DNA of 17,614 nucleotides. Source: JBHGAV01 sp041946685 (GTDB taxonomy: Bacteria > Acidobacteriota > Terriglobia > Bryobacterales > Bryobacteraceae). Location: the NCBI GenBank assembly GCA_041946685.1, contig JBHGAV010000072.1, positions 1 through 17,614 of the forward strand, read 5' to 3'. The translations under genes were made by a program, and so were the position numbers. Below the pieces are notes generated by a model. That model was given only the letters and a program-made list of their open reading frames with translations, was not told the origin of the DNA and ran no database searches. This document shows positions 14,482-17,614 of the stretch, piece after piece. Numbering within the stretch: the first letter of the stretch is position 1; every line of letters begins with the position of its first letter.

Positions 14482-15113
14482 TTCCCCACCAGCCGCCTGG
14501 CCAGTTGGACGGCAACCGTAGCGTTGGGGCCATAGCCGTCGGCTCCGATCTCGTCCGCGTACTGCTGCGTGACGGGCGCACCGCCGACCAGGACTTTTAC
14601 CCGGTCGCGAACTCCCACCCTGGCCAGTGTCTCGATCGTCTGTTTCATGGAGGGCATGGTCACCGTGAGCAGCGCCGAGAGGCACAGAATATCGGCGCCG
14701 CGTTCGACGACCGCGCCAGTGAACTTTTCCGGCGGCACGTCCGTTCCAAGGTCCACCACTTCAAAGCCGCCGCCTTCGAGCATCGAGGCAACCAGGTTCT
14801 TGCCGATATCGTGCAGGTCCCCCTTGACGGTTCCGATGACGACCCGGCCCGCCGGCTCGGCGCCACTGGCCACCAGCAGCGGCCGGATCAGTTCCAGGGA
14901 GCCTTTCATGGCGCGCGCCGAGAGAAGCAGCTCGGGCACGAAATACTCCTCGCACTCGAAGCGCCTGCCCACCTCATCCATGGCGGGCACCATGCGGCCG
15001 GTGACCAGGTCCAACGGGTCGGCGCCCGCGGCCAGGGCCTCCTTGGTGGCGGCTACGGCGCCCTTCAGATCGCCATTCAGGATCGCGTTGTGGAGTGCGT
15101 TCGAGTCGGCCAT
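14478..15113 (-). CDS. Corrinoid (cobalamin-binding) methyl-carrier protein, MtbC/MetH B12-domain type
   Basis: A cytoplasmic carrier whose cobalamin accepts and passes on a methyl group. The helical cap domain (about 1-85, with PAMDEVGRRFECEEYFVPEL) comes first. A Rossmann-type B12 domain follows, with the signature GDLHDIGKN, where H101 is the lower cobalt ligand, then CLSALLTVTM and VLVGGAPVT. The 211-residue length is typical of MtbC/MttC-like proteins and of the excised MetH B12 module. GGAAG seven bases before ATG 15113 marks the start. The next gene overlaps it by ATGA. The opposite-strand MTHFR gene begins 65 bp away, so the two units probably share a regulatory gap. No cobalamin riboswitch fits in this gap. 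Confidence 0.93.
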   Translation of the reverse strand: MADSNALHNAILNGDLKGAVAATKEALAAGADPLDLVTGRMVPAMDEVGRRFECEEYFVPELLLSARAMKGSLELIRPLLVASGAEPAGRVVIGTVKGDLHDIGKNLVASMLEGGGFEVVDLGTDVPPEKFTGAVVERGADILCLSALLTVTMPSMKQTIETLARVGVRDRVKVLVGGAPVTQQYADEIGADGYGPNATVAVQLARRLVGK

Positions 15114-15178
15114 ATGAATTCTTCCATCGTATCAGAAGGCGGCTGAGCGATCCGCGCTATGATGCTACTCTCATAGGG
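15114..15178. promoter_or_regulatory. Divergent intergenic region between corrinoid-protein and MTHFR genes
   Basis: These 65 bp must hold the promoters of both one-carbon units unless transcription enters from elsewhere. On the plus strand TATGAT (15158-15163) is a fair -10 box without a matching -35. It would start RNA about 8 bases before ATG 15179, so the MTHFR message could be nearly leaderless. On the minus strand TACGAT (15132-15127) is a weak -10 candidate. No operator palindrome or riboswitch was recognised. Confidence 0.35.
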
Positions 15179-16705
15179 ATGTGGGAGAGTTTCTTCCGAT
15201 CGGCCCTCAGCAGAAGGGAGTTCCTCGCGACGGCGGAGTTGGTGCTCGGCCGCGACCATGCCGTCACTGAGGCGGAGACCTTCATCCGCGATGCTGCTGA
15301 AGACCCCTTCGGGGCCCGCATAGTCAGCATCACGGACCTCCCCGGCGGCAACCCGGCACTGCCCCCCGAAGCGTTCGCCGGCGAGATCCGACGGCGGGGT
15401 CTCACCCCCATCGCCCACCTCACGGGGAAAGACGGCAACCGTTCGTTCCTGGAAGGCCGCCTGCACGCCTTGGCACGGGCCGAAGTCGATTGCGTCCTTG
15501 CGTTGACCGGAGATGCGCAGAAAGAGGGCTTTGCAGGGAAGGCGAAGCCGGTGCATGACCTGGATTCGGTGCTGGTCCTCCGGTTGATCGAGGCTATGCG
15601 CGCGGGCCTTGGCTACACTCTGGGATCGCGAACCATACGGACGACGCCGTTCGATTTCTTTGCGGGCGCCGTAGTGAACCCCTTCAAGGTGCGCGAGCCG
15701 GACCTGATGATGCAGCTTTACAAGATGGAGCTCAAGATCGCGGCGGGAGCTCAGTTCCTCATTACCCAGTTGGGATTCAACCTTCGCAAGTTGTCCGAGC
15801 TTCGCCAGTACATGATCCGCGAGGGGCTGGATCACGTGCCGGTGCTGGCCAATGTGTACGTCCCCACCGCCACCATCGCCCGCATGATGCAGTCGGGGGA
15901 ACTGGCCGGGTGTGTGGTCTCCGACGAGTTCATCCGCAGGCTGGAGAAGGAGAAGAAGCCTCAACGCCTGGAAAGGGCCGCGCTTATGGTGGCTGCGGCT
16001 CGGGACCTGGGCTTCGCAGGAGCGCATATCGGAGGCTTCGGGCTAGCGCATCGCGACTTCCGCTTCATTCTCGACCGCGCGGGAGAAATCGGGGTCGGGT
16101 GGCGCGCGCACATGGATGAGCTGGTATTCGAGTACCCGGGCGAGTTCCACCTGTTGCCCCCGGGCCCGGATGGCCTTAGCGATCCTGCCGGCGAGTATCA
16201 GGCGGGACGCATCCGGCCCCGCTTGCCCTTTAAACAGCGGCTCAGCAGAGCCGCGCACCGCCTGCTGATTGCGCCGGACTCGGTTGGCGCGCGGTTCCTT
16301 GCCCCGCGACTGAACACCGGTCAGCGAGGATTCTGGTCCGCGCTCCTGGCGCCGTCGTCTCTATACAGAAAGGCGACGCTGGGCTGCATGAGCTGCGGCG
16401 ACTGCATCCAGGACTGCCTGAGCTATGCGGGCTGCTCCATGCGCTGGTGCTATAAGGAGCTGCGCAACGGGCCGTGCGGCGGCTCCCGGACAGACGGCAC
16501 GTGCGAGGCGCGCCCCGAGCAGCCTTGCATCTGGAATCAGGTTTACGAGGCGACGCTGGCGGCTGGGCAGGATCCAAGACGGTTTGCGGAGGTCATCATG
16601 CCTCCCCGCGACTGGAGCTTGGACCGCACTAATGCGCTGGTCAACCGGTTGGCTGGCGCCGACAATCTAGGAAAGAGGCAGGAGACGCATGTACGTCATC
16701 GGTGA
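15179..16705 (+). CDS. metF: Methylenetetrahydrofolate reductase with cysteine-rich MTHFR C-terminal (MetV-like) domain
   Basis: It reduces 5,10-methylene-THF to 5-methyl-THF. The N-terminal MetF barrel (about 1-300) shows PIAHLTGKDGNRSFLEG and VLALTGDAQKEG, matching MetF HLT-x-x-D-x-N and LLTGD, then the AVVNPF segment and ITQLGFN. A linker follows, then a C-terminal domain with nine cysteines between 403 and 449 (C403, C406, C409, C413, C419, C424, C433, C442, C449), including CMSCGDC and LRNGPCGGS. This is the MTHFR_C/MetV-like domain associated with acetogen-type reductases; its metal is not evident from sequence. ATG 15179 gives 508 residues and preserves the AELV strand. It lacks a normal ribosome binding site; the frame extends upstream into the corrinoid gene with no homologous content. 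The end overlaps the methyltransferase gene by 17 bp. The electron donor may not be NAD(P)H alone. Confidence 0.88.
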   Translation: MWESFFRSALSRREFLATAELVLGRDHAVTEAETFIRDAAEDPFGARIVSITDLPGGNPALPPEAFAGEIRRRGLTPIAHLTGKDGNRSFLEGRLHALARAEVDCVLALTGDAQKEGFAGKAKPVHDLDSVLVLRLIEAMRAGLGYTLGSRTIRTTPFDFFAGAVVNPFKVREPDLMMQLYKMELKIAAGAQFLITQLGFNLRKLSELRQYMIREGLDHVPVLANVYVPTATIARMMQSGELAGCVVSDEFIRRLEKEKKPQRLERAALMVAAARDLGFAGAHIGGFGLAHRDFRFILDRAGEIGVGWRAHMDELVFEYPGEFHLLPPGPDGLSDPAGEYQAGRIRPRLPFKQRLSRAAHRLLIAPDSVGARFLAPRLNTGQRGFWSALLAPSSLYRKATLGCMSCGDCIQDCLSYAGCSMRWCYKELRNGPCGGSRTDGTCEARPEQPCIWNQVYEATLAAGQDPRRFAEVIMPPRDWSLDRTNALVNRLAGADNLGKRQETHVRHR

Positions 16706-17513
16706 ACTGATCAACAGCACGCGCAAGCGGATACGCGAAGCGGTTCTGGCGAGGGACGCGGGCTACGTTCGGGAAGTGGCAGTGAAGCAGAGGGACGCCG
16801 GGGCCGACCGGCTGGACGTGAACGGCGGCGTAGCCGGGCAGGAAGCGGAGTGCCTGAAGTGGCTGGTGGGTGTGGTGCAAGAGGCTGTGGACCTGCCGTT
16901 GTGCCTGGACAGCTCCGACGCCGAGGCGCTCCGGGCCGCTCTGCCGCTGGTTAAGGGCCAGCCGATGATCAATTCGATCACCGATGAGGACGCTCGGTTC
17001 GCGGCGATTCTGCCTTTGCTCAAGGAATACGGCGCGAAGGTGATTGCGCTGTCCATGGGCGCCTCCGGTCCTCCCTCCGGCCTGGAGGACCGCGTGGCGA
17101 CGGGTTGCCGCCTGGTAGACCGGCTGACCGCCGCGGGGATCGCTCTGGATGACATCTATGTGGACCCGTGCGTCCTGCCGGTGAGCACGGGGCCCGAGCA
17201 CGGGCGCGCGGTGGCGGACGCCGTGGGCAAGATCATGTCGCGCTATCCTGGGGTGCACACCAGCGTGGGCCTGAGCAACGTGTCGTTCGGGCTACCGGTG
17301 CGGAAGCTGCTGAACGAGACGTTCCTGGTGCTGCTGATGTCGCGGGGCCTGGACGCGGCGATTGTGGACCCATGCGACCGGCAGTTGATGGCCAACCTGT
17401 TGGCGGCCGAGGCGCTCCTCGGGCGGGACGAGTACTGCGCGGGCTACCTGAAGGCCTACCGGGCCGGGAAGCTCGAGCCGCCGGCGACGGCCGAGGAAGC
17501 GATTCGCCGTTGA
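16689..17513 (+). CDS. AcsE-like methyltetrahydrofolate:corrinoid methyltransferase (pterin-binding domain)
   Basis: It is predicted to move the methyl group of 5-methyl-THF to cob(I)alamin on a corrinoid protein. The 274-residue barrel aligns by motif with the Moorella Wood-Ljungdahl enzyme: VIGELINS, LDVNGG, LCLDSSD with D74, MINSIT with N95, YVDPCVLP with D159, and GLSNVSFG with N197. These match the pterin-binding Asp/Asn residues D75, N96, D160 and N199 of that enzyme. The size matches a single MeTr domain. AGGAG 4 bases before ATG 16689 sets the start, 17 bp inside the end of the MTHFR gene, so product and consumer of methyl-THF are translationally linked. The likely methyl acceptor is the corrinoid protein at 14478-15113. 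A role in O-demethylation is the alternative. The stop codon lies within a tRNA promoter. Confidence 0.92.
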   Translation: MYVIGELINSTRKRIREAVLARDAGYVREVAVKQRDAGADRLDVNGGVAGQEAECLKWLVGVVQEAVDLPLCLDSSDAEALRAALPLVKGQPMINSITDEDARFAAILPLLKEYGAKVIALSMGASGPPSGLEDRVATGCRLVDRLTAAGIALDDIYVDPCVLPVSTGPEHGRAVADAVGKIMSRYPGVHTSVGLSNVSFGLPVRKLLNETFLVLLMSRGLDAAIVDPCDRQLMANLLAAEALLGRDEYCAGYLKAYRAGKLEPPATAEEAIRR

Positions 17514-17539
17514 CACAGATCAACGGCTTCTGGTGTAAT
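17510..17539 (+). promoter_or_regulatory. Strong sigma70-type promoter of the tRNA-Asn gene
   Basis: A perfect TTGACA (17510-17515) is followed 18 bp later by TGTAAT (17534-17539), one change from TATAAT. Transcription would begin near 17546, about 14 bases before the mature tRNA end at 17560. The TGA stop of the methyltransferase gene (17511-17513) is part of the -35 box. This is the best promoter match in the window. Confidence 0.7.
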
Positions 17540-17559
17540 GATTCGTAGCAACCCACCAC

Positions 17560-17614
<55 letters not shown>

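Noticed and set aside
15114..15178. Cobalamin or SAM riboswitch ahead of the one-carbon genes
   Set aside because: The gap is too short for a cobalamin riboswitch and shows no conserved B12-box or SAM-box pattern.

Overview
The window is dense, high-GC bacterial DNA with short intergenic gaps, frequent GTG/TTG starts and translational overlaps. The mix of genes suggests a soil-type acidobacterium of the Bryobacterales/Solibacter kind: exported glycan-active proteins with twin-arginine leaders, an FG-GAP/VCBS propeller, a DPM1-DUF2304-TMTC glycosylation cassette, class II DAHP synthase and corrinoid C1 enzymes. This placement is inferred from gene content, and no taxonomic marker gene is present. 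A planctomycete-like or other soil lineage is not excluded.

Layout. Positions 1-165 hold the N-terminally incomplete piece of an S41 (C-terminal processing) peptidase on the minus strand. From 306 to 12149 everything is on the plus strand and nearly contiguous. The first part is a probable carbohydrate catabolism set: a divergent GH10 xylanase-like enzyme, a Tat-leader enolase-superfamily dehydratase, and an FG-GAP beta-propeller. Next comes a glycosylation set with overlapping or nearly touching genes: a GT2 rhamnosyltransferase-like enzyme, a DPM1-like polyprenyl-phosphate sugar synthase, a DUF2304 membrane protein, a TMTC-like GT-C/TPR glycosyltransferase and a GT4. The run ends with class II DAHP synthase, thiM and thiE. 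It meets a minus-strand berberine-bridge-type FAD oxidoreductase, the two genes sharing the four bases CTAG for their stop codons.

The right third (13600-17513) is the most interesting part. It encodes methionine synthase taken apart into single-domain proteins: a Zn-type homocysteine S-methyltransferase and a corrinoid protein (minus strand, ATGA overlap), and a MetF-type methylenetetrahydrofolate reductase with a cysteine-rich C-terminal domain plus an AcsE-like methyltetrahydrofolate:corrinoid methyltransferase (plus strand, 17-bp overlap). The two pairs diverge from a 65-bp gap. Together they would carry a methyl group from methylene-THF to methyl-THF, then to cobalamin, then to homocysteine. 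No MetH reactivation domain is visible in the window.

A consensus-like promoter, whose -35 box contains the stop codon of the methyltransferase gene, leads into a tRNA-Asn(GTT) cut off by the right edge. No CRISPR array, insertion sequence, rRNA, riboswitch or gene-free stretch over 300 bp was found.
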